Assembly (NCBI GenBank): GCA_977006965.1
Contig: OZ345353.1
Coordinates: 2,666,001-2,730,000 of the forward strand
DNA from: Phymatolithon calcareum
Lineage: Eukaryota; Rhodophyta; Florideophyceae; Hapalidiales
Reading direction: 5' to 3'
DNA: 64,000 nucleotides
Each line of letters begins with the position of its first letter. The stretch's first letter is position 1. A program made the position numbers and the translations under genes. The notes beneath the pieces are model-generated. The model was not told the origin of the DNA and ran no database searches. It saw nothing but the letters and a program-made list of their open reading frames with translations. Positions 10,382-20,621 of this stretch are shown here, piece by piece.

Positions 10382-11206
10382 AATAGGACGTAATGAATCT
10401 TGGTGCGGGCAGAAAAATGCAATACCGTTTGGTTTCCCGACGCTTGGCTCTCGCGAGCTTCAGAGAATTTGACTTGGATCTGTAGCTTGTATAGGTTGCA
10501 TAATACTGCAATAATAGGCCCACCAGCTTGCCTGGGTCGACAATAGCGAGCAGTCAACTGTTGATCTACAGAAGTAACATTTTATCATTGCGCTAGAGCT
10601 GTGCCTGTGGTGATGTGTAAGGATTTACTTAAAAGCTCCGCACGCATCACCTAGGTGTCAGAGGAAGCAGGACGCATAATGAAATGTTATTTAGAGCGAG
10701 GTGCTCGCTTGTTGACACAGAGGACTCGGTGTCCTATACAGGCCACCGTGCCATGGACTGTTCCGGAGAGATGCTATATCACGGCGCTGAAGGCATATCA
10801 GCTGCAGCTCAACGTGCTACATGTGCACTAATCTGGCAAAGAAGGCTACTACAAGATCCCCGTCGTCGTCGTGCCAGGATCTATTCGTGGGGTGCCCAAG
10901 TTGCGTCGTGGAAATCAGCGCGAGGGCGCAGTGGTATATGCGCACATCCACCTCGAGCTCAACTGGTTCTAAACAGTGCTCGTCCAGAAACCAAATTGGT
11001 GAATGTGCCTCATCATTTTTTCCTCTTTCTCCGGAAAGTCGGCAAAATCATTTATTCACCATGGTACTTCTTTTTAGAAGAAAAATGCGCCATGTTGTCA
11101 CCTTCGAGGCACAGCTTCGTATGGTATAGAGCAGTGAGCTACTGATGATTGGTCTCTCTAAGGTTCAATTCGCTTGTTGTAGCGGGTATGTGTAATCTTA
11201 AAAGGG
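10382..11206. other. No intact gene; possible decayed exon near 10830-10972
   Basis: On the plus strand 10832-10972 reads GYYKIPVVVVPGSIRGVPKL and similar protein-like text up to TAA. It is preceded in frame by a stop at 10829, beyond which 10754-10828 is again open. This may be a relic exon or a spliced gene. No family is recognised. Confidence 0.25.
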
Positions 11207-11419
11207 ATGTATTGTAGTGAGAACAATTGTGTCAAAAGAGGTCATGATGAGGAGAGACATACAAACAGTTTACTAAAACGTGGTCACGATTCTATCAACG
11301 CTTCCATCAAGGAAAAGCAAACAAAGAAGGTGCAAGATGCATTGGCTAGAGGAGAATCTTCATCAATCAATGAACAAGAGAAAGCATCACAGGAGTCTTC
11401 ATCGACAGTACAGTACTAG
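11207..11419 (+). CDS. Small hydrophilic ORF, 70 residues
   Basis: ATG to TAG. It has a repeated KRGHD motif and a Lys/Glu/Ser-rich tail (KEKQTKKVQDALARGESSS). It converges on the secreted-protein gene, and the stop codons overlap (CTAG at 11416-11419). No family is recognised; it could be chance coding across a 3' UTR. Confidence 0.28.
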   Translation: MYCSENNCVKRGHDEERHTNSLLKRGHDSINASIKEKQTKKVQDALARGESSSINEQEKASQESSSTVQY

Positions 11420-11982
11420 AGCTTTTTAGCGCCGTACTTCCTTTTGGCCTTCAGAAGCTCCCCATCGGTGAGAAGTCCACAAGCGCGGAAGTTACCAAGT
11501 TTTCTGACTGACATATAATAGTCATTTGCGTCGATAATAGCCACACGAATAGAGAATGCAACTTTGCACTTGCATCGCCAAACAGAGCAGCTACGGTAGT
11601 AGGTTTCTGCGCAGTAGGCCATACCAGTTCCTGTGGTGTAGGCTGAGTTAATATCCAGGGTGGGCCGAGGGCAGCGATTGTCCGAACGTCTTCCTTGAAT
11701 CCACCCGAGGCTGGTACTGGCGCGGATCACCCCAAAGCTGCTTACTTTCGGAATGGGAAACCCAAAAATTCCTTCAGTGGTCGTCTGGCTGACTTCTCGG
11801 GCGCTTGATATAGACTTTCCAGCGTAGGAAATGGAGGTGAGCCATTGAACCTTCATGTTGGACTTTAGGCTATTATCGAAAATGATGAGGTAAGCCGGAG
11901 GTGCTTTGATAACAGCAGATGCAGATGCTACAAGCATTAGGAGCGCAGTGACGCAGAGCGCGTAACTGTTCAAACGAGGCAT
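11416..11982 (-). CDS. Secreted cysteine-containing protein, 188 residues
   Basis: The protein begins with a clear signal peptide (MPRLNSYALCVTALLMLVAS, cleavage likely after ASA at residue 23). The mature part is about 165 residues with six cysteines at 104, 124, 132, 137, 139 and 168, an even number compatible with three disulfides. Short hydrophobic and Ser/Thr-rich segments suggest a beta-rich fold. The tail is basic (LKAKRKYGAKKL). No family is recognised. A strong TATA box (CTATAAAAG on the minus strand) sits about 95 bp upstream of the ATG, and the coding frame needs no intron. The complete promoter, start, signal peptide and stop make this a credible expressed gene. Its role, for example cell wall or effector, cannot be inferred. 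Confidence 0.65.
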   Translation of the reverse strand: MPRLNSYALCVTALLMLVASASAVIKAPPAYLIIFDNSLKSNMKVQWLTSISYAGKSISSAREVSQTTTEGIFGFPIPKVSSFGVIRASTSLGWIQGRRSDNRCPRPTLDINSAYTTGTGMAYCAETYYRSCSVWRCKCKVAFSIRVAIIDANDYYMSVRKLGNFRACGLLTDGELLKAKRKYGAKKL

Positions 11983-12074
11983 AGTGAAGTGTGCAATTGC
12001 AGGAAAACAGGAGAGAAGTTCAGTCTTCTGGATGAGTTGTTGATGATGTAGGGGGATAGATGAAGGACACCGAT

Positions 12075-12086
12075 GGCTTTTATAGG
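12075..12086 (-). promoter_or_regulatory. TATA box of the secreted-protein gene
   Basis: On the minus strand this reads CCTATAAAAGCC, about 95 bp upstream of the ATG at 11982. The same CTATAAAAG form occurs in the gypsy-1 LTR and before the gene at 34.8 kb, so it looks like a usual core promoter in this genome. Confidence 0.55.
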
Positions 12087-14069
12087 GTAGGCCGCTTCAA
12101 GCAGCCGGTATGAACGTACTCAAATGATTGTGCTGCACTCCTATAATATATAATGAATGCTAATTCTCCTAATGGGGCTAGCAAGCAGTGCTTCTATTTT
12201 TACGTCTACTTAGATTACGGCAGGGCGTTAGTCCTGCTAGCTAATTGTAAGCACGCTTCAGAGATCTCTGACTGCCGCTCGTCAGTTGACAATTCCACCA
12301 GATGCAACTGCGGTCGTTCCACATTTCGCGAGTCCATGTGGACGCGTTGCACTACTACCAATCAATGTCCACAATCGAGTTCCATCCCTCAAGCCTAGCT
12401 TTGTTGTAAAATTGATGCCCCGCGTCTAAAGCGCCTCCTATTTTCATGATGGAGAGGATGCGCTTTTGTACGAAAAAAGTATTGGTCGGGAATTGCTTAA
12501 TCTGCGAAGCACATGCCTGTGTTTTCAATTCGCTTGCAAAGCAGAATGGATCATCCCTCCTCCATAATAGATGCATTGAGATGTGTAAAGCCGTGGCCCT
12601 AGAGGATAGTTTAGCATGCGTGTTGAAATGGCTTGCAATGCATCTCAGATCACGATCTTCTGCACTGTATTTTTGCTATATTAGAACGTAAATTTTTCGT
12701 CTTTGTAACAAGATAAGGTGCGAATGCTATCAATTCGAAATGAGGTTTTCTAGAGCTTGATGCTGCCTTCGTTCTCATTGTGGTCGTCGATGGGACTACT
12801 GTTTAGATATGTGCACCGTATCGAATTGTTCCGAATTGTTTGCTGTATGGATGAGAACTCTTCCAAGCCTCAAGGCTCGACCTGTCTTCTTTCCATACCG
12901 AACTCTGGTAATAAAAACTCCGTATAAAGCTTGGAATAGAAATATCCTCATCGAATATGGTCGCGGGTCGGATAGACAGCGCATTTCCTGACAGTTGGAT
13001 ATCTTCTGGAGCGACACCTCAATATCTCTGTAATCCAATACATACCGGGTTGACTTCGGAACATTGAAGATATGTTTCGTTTGAATGCCTAGACCTTACA
13101 CATCCTGATAGGGTAGGGAGACAAAAAACTCAGACACTGCCAGATCGGTTATACGCATTGCCACGCCAACCCGATCGTAGTCGATTTGCTCGACAACCGG
13201 AAACGCACGTTCTTTCGTAAGTTTGACTTTCGAAGAGCCCGTCGACAGAAAAATAATACAACAGAGATGCAGTCAGTTTGCCTTGTCATATTTTCGTACT
13301 ACAGCGATCGCGTCCGATCGAGTTTGAAAAAATAGCGTACTTAGACCAATGCACTTGCTTCTCACAAACGCTGCACCAGGAGCGGAAAGGGGGATCCTTG
13401 TCAGCAGTAAGAAATGCCGTCGGCGGCATGTCAAGAATCGACTTGTCAAGAAGGCTCACAACAAAGCATCATCGTGATGCATGATGTCGCGCAAAAACAA
13501 AGTCAAGTAGTTGTACTGGGCACGTGCTCACTTGAGATTTACACTGCGCGGAAAGTGTAAACAAAACCGGGATTGTGACAGCTTAGCTACCGCTAGTGCA
13601 GCACGAATATACCGGTACAGTAGCTAAGGTGGCTTTTGCCATATACATACATCAGTTCGGTAGTATTGTGACAGCTAGCGTTGCAATGGTGCTATCGATC
13701 TATTTGCTGACCGGCCCGCAGCAGAATTAGAGATGTTCCCGCCACGTTCTGCAAACCATAGACGTCAATCATGGACCGTTTTTCGTCGCGTGATTGTAGT
13801 GCTCCACATATAGACAAATATAGGATGGATGGATGGATTTCTGTTATATTGAAGCTCCCTTAGTCAATTATCGTTGCACCTGGGAGACTTTTCGTTGCGC
13901 TACAATCCTTCGCTTACGTTTTCATGATTTCGGACATCAAATATAGGATGGCGAAGATTCAAAATGACTTCCATTGTGATAAACGGACTGCAAATCTGAA
14001 AGAGCAGGGCCTCAAGAGCGAAGGAGAAAAGACTTAAAAGTCTTTGTTTTAACCACCGAACATCTGATG
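12087..14069. other. No recognisable gene
   Basis: Short frames only. A small (GATG)n run lies near 13825-13836. Nothing else could be supported. Confidence 0.45.
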
Positions 14070-14082
14070 GCGCTTGGGGCAG

Positions 14083-14569
14083 GGGATATGTGTTGATTTA
14101 TTTTAAAAGCTCCCAAGGCCTGTCTTGAAGAGTAACAGGGCCGCTTTCGCACGATTTTCTAAGCTCACGAAGTTTGACTATTCAGTATATCCTTGATTCG
14201 TATTTCTCTCCCAACAAGTGCTCCAGTGAGTCGCTTACATTCATATTCAATTTCAGGACTAATCTTGGATGAAGATAGAATGCGTTGGAGCGCGACCAGC
14301 TCAATCACGGCTGTGACACCAAAGTATGCACCAAGTACTGATTTTCTCCAAAGAGGTGCTCTATTGAATATCAGCCGTAGGCATCGCAACCGTGTAGACC
14401 TTTCTCTTACGCGGAGAACCATCGGTAGATTGTTCGAATCAGCTGGTATCTCGAGCGATCTTCCCTCTTCTTCCTCTGCCCATAACTCAATTATTTCTTT
14501 TCGTCGCCCTTTCTTTGAGACTGAGCCCTCCTTGGCTTTATCGAGAGCTTGCTGCAGATCTTCATATTT
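14083..14569 (-). mobile_element. LINE-R copy R1, 5'-truncated
   Basis: Minus-strand fragment of a non-LTR retrotransposon, flanked by a 13-bp near-perfect duplication (GCGCTTGGGGCAG at 14070-14082, GCGCTTGGTGCAG at 14570-14582). Its protein shares the APLWRKSVLGAYFG and RLTGALVGREIRI regions with copies R2 and R3. The longest copy (R3) shows that this is the segment after the reverse transcriptase. The 3' end carries GGATATGTG...TTTATTTTAAAAG with no poly(A). R1 and R4 share one 3'-end variant; R2 and R3 share another. Confidence 0.7.
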
Positions 14570-14582
14570 GCGCTTGGTGCAG

Positions 14583-15344
14583 CATTGCACATACCAGCTG
14601 TAGCCGCGGGCAAGTATGATCTCTTGTTCTTCGTAGCTTGATAACAGTTCATAGTTGAACGTCTGGGACCTGGTCAGATGGCCCTCAACAGAATTTCGCA
14701 GGTACGGGCCGTTGTGGTACTTTCAATATCCAATTGCGATCACATCTCTCTTAATGCCATTGGTTCTAAAAGTCAAAGTTCGAAAAACGACGGCTGCCAA
14801 GTTTCGGCAGCCAAAACATATAGAGATCGGGCCTGTGCACAGCAAGGATCGCAGAAGAACGTTTATCAAACCGTCGAAGCGGGTACGAAAACGAATGTCC
14901 GACGCGTGGGGCACAATGGCACACAATGGACCACGTGCACAATACGTGTTGACCACAGCACCGATTGGCCGCACGACAATCCGTTCCACCGGGTGTCCTC
15001 AATCTTATCCTACCTCGCTCGTAGCCCTGAGCAACCGCCATGAGAGCCAGTCCAGGGGCGACCAACCGTGAACAGAAACCCGAGGCATCACAAGATTCCG
15101 AGCTCAAGATCGTAGCATCTGCCAACCCTTGAACTCGTGCGTATCAGCAACAAGAAACCCAGGTGCAGCCGTGCATCGTTTCCTCCGTTCGCTCGCATCA
15201 AGCAATTGTTTCCTTTTTGCTCCCACCCCTCCCATCCCTTGTTGTTTAGGAAGCAGAAGTGCACGTGTTGATGAGGTGGAACTCTGGATGGAGCTCCTCA
15301 GATGCGCTGGGTCAAGCCCGGAACCATTATAGGGCGCGATTTCC
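14583..15344. other. Open but unrecognised stretch
   Basis: A plus-strand frame at 14655-15071 and a minus-strand frame at 14766-15125 overlap. The plus frame has a basic middle (SKDRRRTFIKPSKRVRKRM), but neither frame has a recognisable domain, and the two cannot both be genes. No call is made. Confidence 0.25.
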
Positions 15345-15349
15345 TCGAC

Positions 15350-16112
15350 GTTTATTTATTTTTTTATAATTCAAGTTTATTTAAAAGCCCCACAGACTTC
15401 AGAAGATATGGGCAAGGTTTCCTCTGATGCTACCTACCATTGTGCAGCTCACGAAACGCCCAACAGAATGGAGGACGGGAAAACTCAGGATTCAAGGTAA
15501 TCCTCTCTCAGTCCTCTACGGGGTTGTTGGTGCTTGGACTAGACGGCTTTTTGCCTTGCCTTCTGCGGATCAATACAGGCCTTCTTTGTTCTCCATGCGT
15601 TCTATGAGTGTCTTGCTACATAGTAAGAGCTCATCTAGCGCCTTTTCTGCTTCCAGTCTTTTTCTCCTTCGAGGTCGTACCCTGCTAGCGTGCGTTCAAG
15701 TATCCCCATATGCTCTCTGGCTCTGGTGCCGGATTCTTCAGCCATACTTGTTGTTGACTCCTGTGGGAATCTGCCACAGGCATGCTGCAGCGCGAGTTGC
15801 ATGTACTTCACCTTGGGGAACTTGAGGATTGCTGGCAATTCTCTTGCCTTGTTGTATGGAATCTTTCTTTTCCGCTTCGATTCGAGGCGGTCTCCTTCCT
15901 TTGCCAGAAATGTGATAGCGTCGAGTTCTGAAAGCCGAAAGCTCGCGATAGTTCGCACAAGAACAGCGGAAAAGTTGGATCGGAACTTCCGAAGCCGGTC
16001 ATGCTCCGTCGGACGTTCTTTGACGAGAATGCCGTCGTTTCCTGTGCGAAATTCTCTTCCCAGTAAATACAGGGACGTTTTGGTGCCTTGGCATATTCAC
16101 AAACAGGGAACA
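15350..16112 (-). mobile_element. LINE-like fragment (copy S2) with readable C-terminal protein
   Basis: On the minus strand 15635-16112 has an open frame whose GILVKERP...RLRKF segment aligns with GILYIGERTTRLRCLRL of LINE-R copy R2. It continues as AKEGDRLESKRKRKI and ARELPAILKFPKVKYM before its stop. The 3' flank (15360-15400) has the TTTAAAAGCCCC signature shared with 150-390. This is therefore a diverged member of the same retrotransposon group. Target-site duplications were not found. Confidence 0.5.
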
Positions 16113-16399
16113 CGAGACGCAAAAAATCTGCACGCGACTGTCTTGAACTCCATGAGTCGAATGATATTCTGGAATGGTATATCTTGCTCACAGACAAATT
16201 ACCAGTTTCAAAAGTCCCTGAGAAGGTGTTGCAGAACAGCTTCTCATTAAGGCGATCACCTTCAGCGAGAGCGATCTTTCCGCGATACGGAAGGAAAGAA
16301 AAGTCCCTGATTGATTGCAAGTGGTTCCATAAAACAATATTCTGTGGATATGCGCATATGTCACAACCTCTCCTCAATCACTTCCTACGACAACAAAGA

Positions 16400-16865
16400 C
16401 CCATATTTTCATTGCTGCGTAACGCAGAAGCTGACCTCTCCATGCTCAGTCCGCACGGAGAGATGAGAGTGTTGGTGAACGCCATTGACGGATGCTAAAG
16501 CGATTAGAGGTCGTCATTGTTGACGATTGTGGACCCCGATCCTCCTCATCAGCTACTGTAGATCCCGCAAGTTTCTGATGCGCTCCAATCAAAGCACATC
16601 ATGATGTATTTCGATGCAGCCTGAGATACAGTATGCACAGAGAGCTTACACTTCAAGACAACGGTATGATCCAATCTAGATCCCGTATCCAAGTTTTTAA
16701 AATCCAGCTCATCATTCGATCACATTTTAGATCAGGTATGATATTTGCGCCGTCGCCGGCGACGCCAAAATATCAATTTTCCGCTCCTTAGCTCCTTCCC
16801 ACACCTGCAGAAAAATCCTCAAAGTTTTGCGCACTCTCATCTCCTGCCCCAGCCGGTGATTCATC
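16400..16865. other. Upstream region of RPS11
   Basis: No gene. The last 120 bp before the RPS11 ATG should hold its promoter and 5' leader. The sequence GCCGTCGCCGGCGACG at 16751-16766 is a short palindrome. No TATA box of the CTATAAAAG type is visible here. Confidence 0.35.
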
Positions 16866-17429
16866 ATGGCGGACGTGTCGGCTAAATCCTTCCACAAGCA
16901 GCCGGCAGTGTCGCTTGTCGGTCGCGTGGGACGTAAGAAGGGCCGCTGGTACCGCAATGTCGGGCTTGGCATCAAAACCCCAATCGAAGCGATTCAGGGT
17001 ACCTACATTGACAAGAAATGTCCTTTCACCGGCAATGTTTCCATCCGCGGCCGTCTGTTTCGCGGTGTCGTTGTGTCCACCAAGATGGACAAGACCGTAA
17101 TCGTGCGTCGCGATTACCTGCATTGGATCGTGAAGTACAAGCGTTTTGAGAAGCGTCACCGTAACATCCCCGCGCATGCGTCTCCGTGCTTTCGTCTCCG
17201 CGAGGGTGATCTCGTAACCATTGGACAGGTATGTCAATGCTGTTCTCAGAATGACGCGGATTTTGCAACTGGGGCTTTTGCGGCGGGATGACTGACTTTC
17301 TGCCTTCATTGTCGATGTTCCGTTTTTGCGTAGAACCGGCCGACTTCCAAGACGAAGCGCTTTGCTGTACTTAAGGTTGACAGACCCGCACCATCCGCCG
17401 ACGGAAAGAAGGTTTTTGCTGGCATGTAA
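16866..17429 (+). CDS. RPS11: 40S ribosomal protein S11 (uS17), two exons
   Basis: Cytosolic small-subunit ribosomal protein that binds 18S rRNA near the 5' domain. The exons are 16866-17228 and 17334-17429. The 105-bp phase-0 intron starts GTATGT and ends TGCGTAG. The product has 152 residues, close to the usual size of about 155. Diagnostic stretches include [16 protein letters not shown]-like [43 protein letters not shown] and [13 protein letters not shown], which together make the uS17 fold unmistakable. The second exon encodes [15 protein letters not shown] and a short lineage-specific tail. An AATAAA lies 52 bp after the stop. The first exon read alone appears to extend into the intron and stop there, so the splice is needed. 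This gene is the best evidence that the window is nuclear. Confidence 0.97.
17229..17333 (+). other. RPS11 intron (105 bp)
   Basis: GTATGT donor and TTTTTGCGTAG acceptor, phase 0. It gives a reference for intron style in this genome. Confidence 0.92.
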
Positions 17430-17480
17430 TGCAATCCGATAGGTCAGACATTGCTCTTCTCATGGGAGCGAGAGCGGTTA

Positions 17481-17486
17481 AATAAA
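17481..17486 (+). terminator. Polyadenylation signal AATAAA after RPS11
   Basis: AATAAA 52 bp downstream of the stop, followed by a T-rich stretch. Position and sequence are canonical. Confidence 0.5.
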
Positions 17487-17672
17487 GCGTCTTTATCCTG
17501 ACCTATTTGCTGCTGCTAGCGCTTGCCAGTTACGTCAGTCGTCCCAATCTTGCGGCGCCGGGCGTGTAGAATAACTCAGATTTGTTGCCCCATATCTCAC
17601 AGGGGAGTTTAACTTTATACGAATACAATGGGTATAAATACAATGAAACCGTTACGAGGCGTCGAAAGTCAT

Positions 17673-20621
17673 CTACAGTGGTCGTACCAACGGCGAGGAG
17701 CTATTGTGTCTTGCTCGATCTTCAAATTTTGTCCGTGTTCTTCTACTCGGTTCCGGGTCCGGTGATACCGGCGACCCAGTAGAAGGGATTGAATGCAATG
17801 TCGCGCTTAAGCCGCGTCTTCTTGCAAAATGACCACCTCTGACACCCATATCCTCCAAGCGCGGCACATCGCTCACGCACCGATTTAACAACTCAAGCAG
17901 CACCCCAACACCACCAGCGGCGCGCAGAGCGGCCTCCGCTTCCGGTGCACCAGTCATCAGAAGTGAACGAGCGACACGTGCACCTGCCTTCAAGACCGTC
18001 TGCCGATTAACGTTCAGTCGCATGCTGCCAATTGCAACCTCAAGCGCGCCAGCCTCAACAATCGCTGCCAGTTTGTCTGGTCGCGCCACAACGGCCTGTG
18101 CGAGCACCGTAAGCAGGTTAAATTGAACACTCTCCTTTTCCGGATACGCGGTAAGTGAGTTGAGAATGATCTTAATCCAGTCCAGTGACTTGACCAATCG
18201 ATCCACATTTTTACGCACACTGTCCACCAGAATAAACAGCGCTGTCGCCGCCTGCTCCACGACCTCAGGTCGTGAAATATGAGCCCCGAGCGCAGTGACG
18301 ACAGTGTTGACACTGCCCTTAACTCCGGCAATCTCCTTATTTTCCGGCATACCAAACGTGAGATTTCGCAGGGCGAGACACCCCTGGTTCTGCATAGCTG
18401 CATCATCCCGGAAGCCGCGCATGGCAGTGACAATGGCATCAAGCCCGAAATTTCCCGCGAGGTGAAGCTTATTATCATCGTTACCGTAAGCGGAATTGGC
18501 GAGTAATGTCGCCCCATCAGACTGCACCGAGCACATGTCCATATGCCTACTCATTGTCGAAATAACAATTTCAAGCCCGCCGCAAGCTCCAATAGTAGCC
18601 CTGTTCGACGGTTCCCATGTGAGCGCGCTGAGCGCGCGGAGTGCAAATTCAATCACCAACGTGTTCCCATCATGTGCCTCCAAGCCCTGAACAACGGCCT
18701 GCACAGCACCCGCACGACCGAACGCGCAGCGCATCATGGGGTCCTCGTGACACATATTTGCAATCGCCCAGTTTGCCATCGACTGCACAGAAGCGCTTTC
18801 CGAATGTTGCAGTTGGAGCTGCACAATTGCCTCCATGGTGCCGGCTACAATGAGTGCGTCGCGACGTTCGTCGAAAATTTGAGGATGATCTGGTGACATT
18901 GCAAATTTCGCAACGGCCATCAAGACACGCTCCGCCTTTTCCGCGGAATTGAAACTGTCAACTAGTGCGGCACTCACGGCCGCTACGTCGCGCTGCAATA
19001 GCTCGGAGGGCGAGGGTGTGCCGAGATCGTCCGGCGAGAATTCATGGTCGGGTCTTTGGCGATGGTTGTACGACTTCTCGCGACGACGCGAACGGAAACG
19101 ACCGATCTTGCGCTGCGGTTCGTGACCACGGTCTGAGAGAACGCGGAACAGACTGCGACGTGATGTGGAAGGTTGATGTGACTCTGCGATGAATGGCAGT
19201 GCTGCATGAAATGCGTGCGATGCATCAGTTGGAGTCGTCGATGACGATGGGGAATTCGGCAACGGTGTCGGTGATCGACGGACGACTCGTTGAGGTGTCG
19301 CGCGCCGTGTTGTTGGGATGACGGCCGAATGTTGAGAATTGGAACGGTGAGGATCAGCAGTGCCGGAGAGAGGGCTTTCTGGAGTGTTGGAGCCTGGTGA
19401 GGCAGGGTCGCCCTTGGGAGACGGAGATGCAGGTACAGAGCGGGGGTCCCAGTCGGGGAGATTGATTTCTCCGTGTACGGACTCCTGCTGCATGATAAGC
19501 CATGCGCGCTCCGCAGGGTCGTCGACGCTGGTGGTGTCCGTGTATGCATCTACGTCCTCAATTTCGAAAGGGCCTTCGTCTTCAGAGCCGTCCTGCTCGT
19601 CACCGTCTACTTCAAAGGGACCCTCGTCATCTGAAGAATTGTTCATGCGGTCCGTGGATAGACGACCAGCGTGAGGCTCAGAGTTGTCCTCGGAGCTGCT
19701 GTCATCCGAGGAGTCATTGTCAATCGCGAGACAGTTGACATCAGCGGAGCTGGTGCGGTCTTCATCGGAGAGGATTCCGTCCCTGGAGGTAAATGACGGA
19801 AGTGGTGGGGCAACGAGCGGTGGTTCCGGTGCCAAAGGAGGTTCGGACACAGAAGGCAATTCTAGTTCGGTAGGTGTCTCGGTTGATACGTCGACAGGTA
19901 TGTCGGTAGGTGCTTCGGTATGTACTTCTGTAGGTAGGTCGATTGGTACTTCGGTACGTGGTTCGGCGGCTACGTCGATAGGCACGTCAATAGGTATGTC
20001 AATAGGTATGTCGGTAAGTACTTCGGTAGGTACTTCTGTAAGTACGTCGATAGAAATTTCGGTAGGTGGTTCGGTTGGTACGTCGACAGGTATGTCGGTA
20101 GGTGCTTCGGTATGTACTTCTGTAGGTAGGTCGATTGGTATTTCGGTAGGTGATTCGGTAGGTGGTTCGGTAGGTAGTTCGGCGACTATGTCGGTAGGCA
20201 CGTCAATAGGTATGTCGGTAGGTGGGTCGGTAGGTAGGTCGGGTGCGGGAGCAGCTTCTTCTTCTCGTTGTGGGAGCTCATCAACGCTTTTTTCGATCGG
20301 TGCGACGTCAAGAAAGCCAGTCGGTGCATCGACGAATTCGTCATCGTCATTGGGAGATGCAACTACGGGTTCTGATGAGGGTAGCCCACCGTTTTCCGTA
20401 AATTGCGCTGCTGCTTCTGCAGCCGCAGCAGCGGATGCGGCCGACCCTCGACGACGAGCAAGACGGGCGTCGAGCGAGCGCAGGCGGCGTGGTTCCAAAA
20501 CTGGGGCTCCCGCCCCAGGTGATGCAGCTGCGGATGTGGCGGTTAAGGCGGAGACGCGACGGCGAGCGCCTCGCGTATCAAGCGAGCGCAGGCGGCGTGG
20601 GCGTGTTTGGAAGGCGGGCAT
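17673..20621 (-). CDS. Armadillo-repeat protein with long disordered N-terminus
   Basis: A 982-residue protein. I use the ATG at 20621, since the 13 codons before it lack an ATG. Residues 5-60 contain a duplicated RRLRSLD[TA]RxARRR motif. About 125-254 is a Pro/Thr/Asp/Ile repeat (PTDIPIDVPTE-type units) encoded by a minisatellite. About 290-370 is acidic, with repeated EDEGPFE/DDEGPFE motifs, and 400-520 is Ser/Pro/Arg-rich. From about 545 to 900 come armadillo repeats: SMANWAIANMC, ALRALSALTWEP, GCLALRNLTFG and AATALFILVDSV are typical third helices. Such domains bind extended peptides, so a scaffold or adaptor role is likely, but no partner can be named. It runs convergently with RPS11, with 243 bp between the stops. 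No intron is needed. The reading frame through the minisatellite is intact. Confidence 0.8.
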   Translation of the reverse strand: MPAFQTRPRRLRSLDTRGARRRVSALTATSAAASPGAGAPVLEPRRLRSLDARLARRRGSAASAAAAAEAAAQFTENGGLPSSEPVVASPNDDDEFVDAPTGFLDVAPIEKSVDELPQREEEAAPAPDLPTDPPTDIPIDVPTDIVAELPTEPPTESPTEIPIDLPTEVHTEAPTDIPVDVPTEPPTEISIDVLTEVPTEVLTDIPIDIPIDVPIDVAAEPRTEVPIDLPTEVHTEAPTDIPVDVSTETPTELELPSVSEPPLAPEPPLVAPPLPSFTSRDGILSDEDRTSSADVNCLAIDNDSSDDSSSEDNSEPHAGRLSTDRMNNSSDDEGPFEVDGDEQDGSEDEGPFEIEDVDAYTDTTSVDDPAERAWLIMQQESVHGEINLPDWDPRSVPASPSPKGDPASPGSNTPESPLSGTADPHRSNSQHSAVIPTTRRATPQRVVRRSPTPLPNSPSSSTTPTDASHAFHAALPFIAESHQPSTSRRSLFRVLSDRGHEPQRKIGRFRSRRREKSYNHRQRPDHEFSPDDLGTPSPSELLQRDVAAVSAALVDSFNSAEKAERVLMAVAKFAMSPDHPQIFDERRDALIVAGTMEAIVQLQLQHSESASVQSMANWAIANMCHEDPMMRCAFGRAGAVQAVVQGLEAHDGNTLVIEFALRALSALTWEPSNRATIGACGGLEIVISTMSRHMDMCSVQSDGATLLANSAYGNDDNKLHLAGNFGLDAIVTAMRGFRDDAAMQNQGCLALRNLTFGMPENKEIAGVKGSVNTVVTALGAHISRPEVVEQAATALFILVDSVRKNVDRLVKSLDWIKIILNSLTAYPEKESVQFNLLTVLAQAVVARPDKLAAIVEAGALEVAIGSMRLNVNRQTVLKAGARVARSLLMTGAPEAEAALRAAGGVGVLLELLNRCVSDVPRLEDMGVRGGHFARRRGLSATLHSIPSTGSPVSPDPEPSRRTRTKFEDRARHNSSSPLVRPL
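19865..20245. repeat. In-frame minisatellite in the armadillo gene
   Basis: Imperfect 12-bp units (GGTAGGTNNNTCG type) occur in higher-order groups. A block at about 19892-19955 recurs at about 20090-20152. It encodes the P-T-[ED]-x repeat. All units keep frame, so length changes come in multiples of 12 bp. The opposite strand is also open for the same reason. Confidence 0.75.

Noticed and set aside
14655-15125. Overlapping plus and minus ORFs of about 120-138 residues
   Set aside because: Neither has a recognisable domain, and I could not choose between them.
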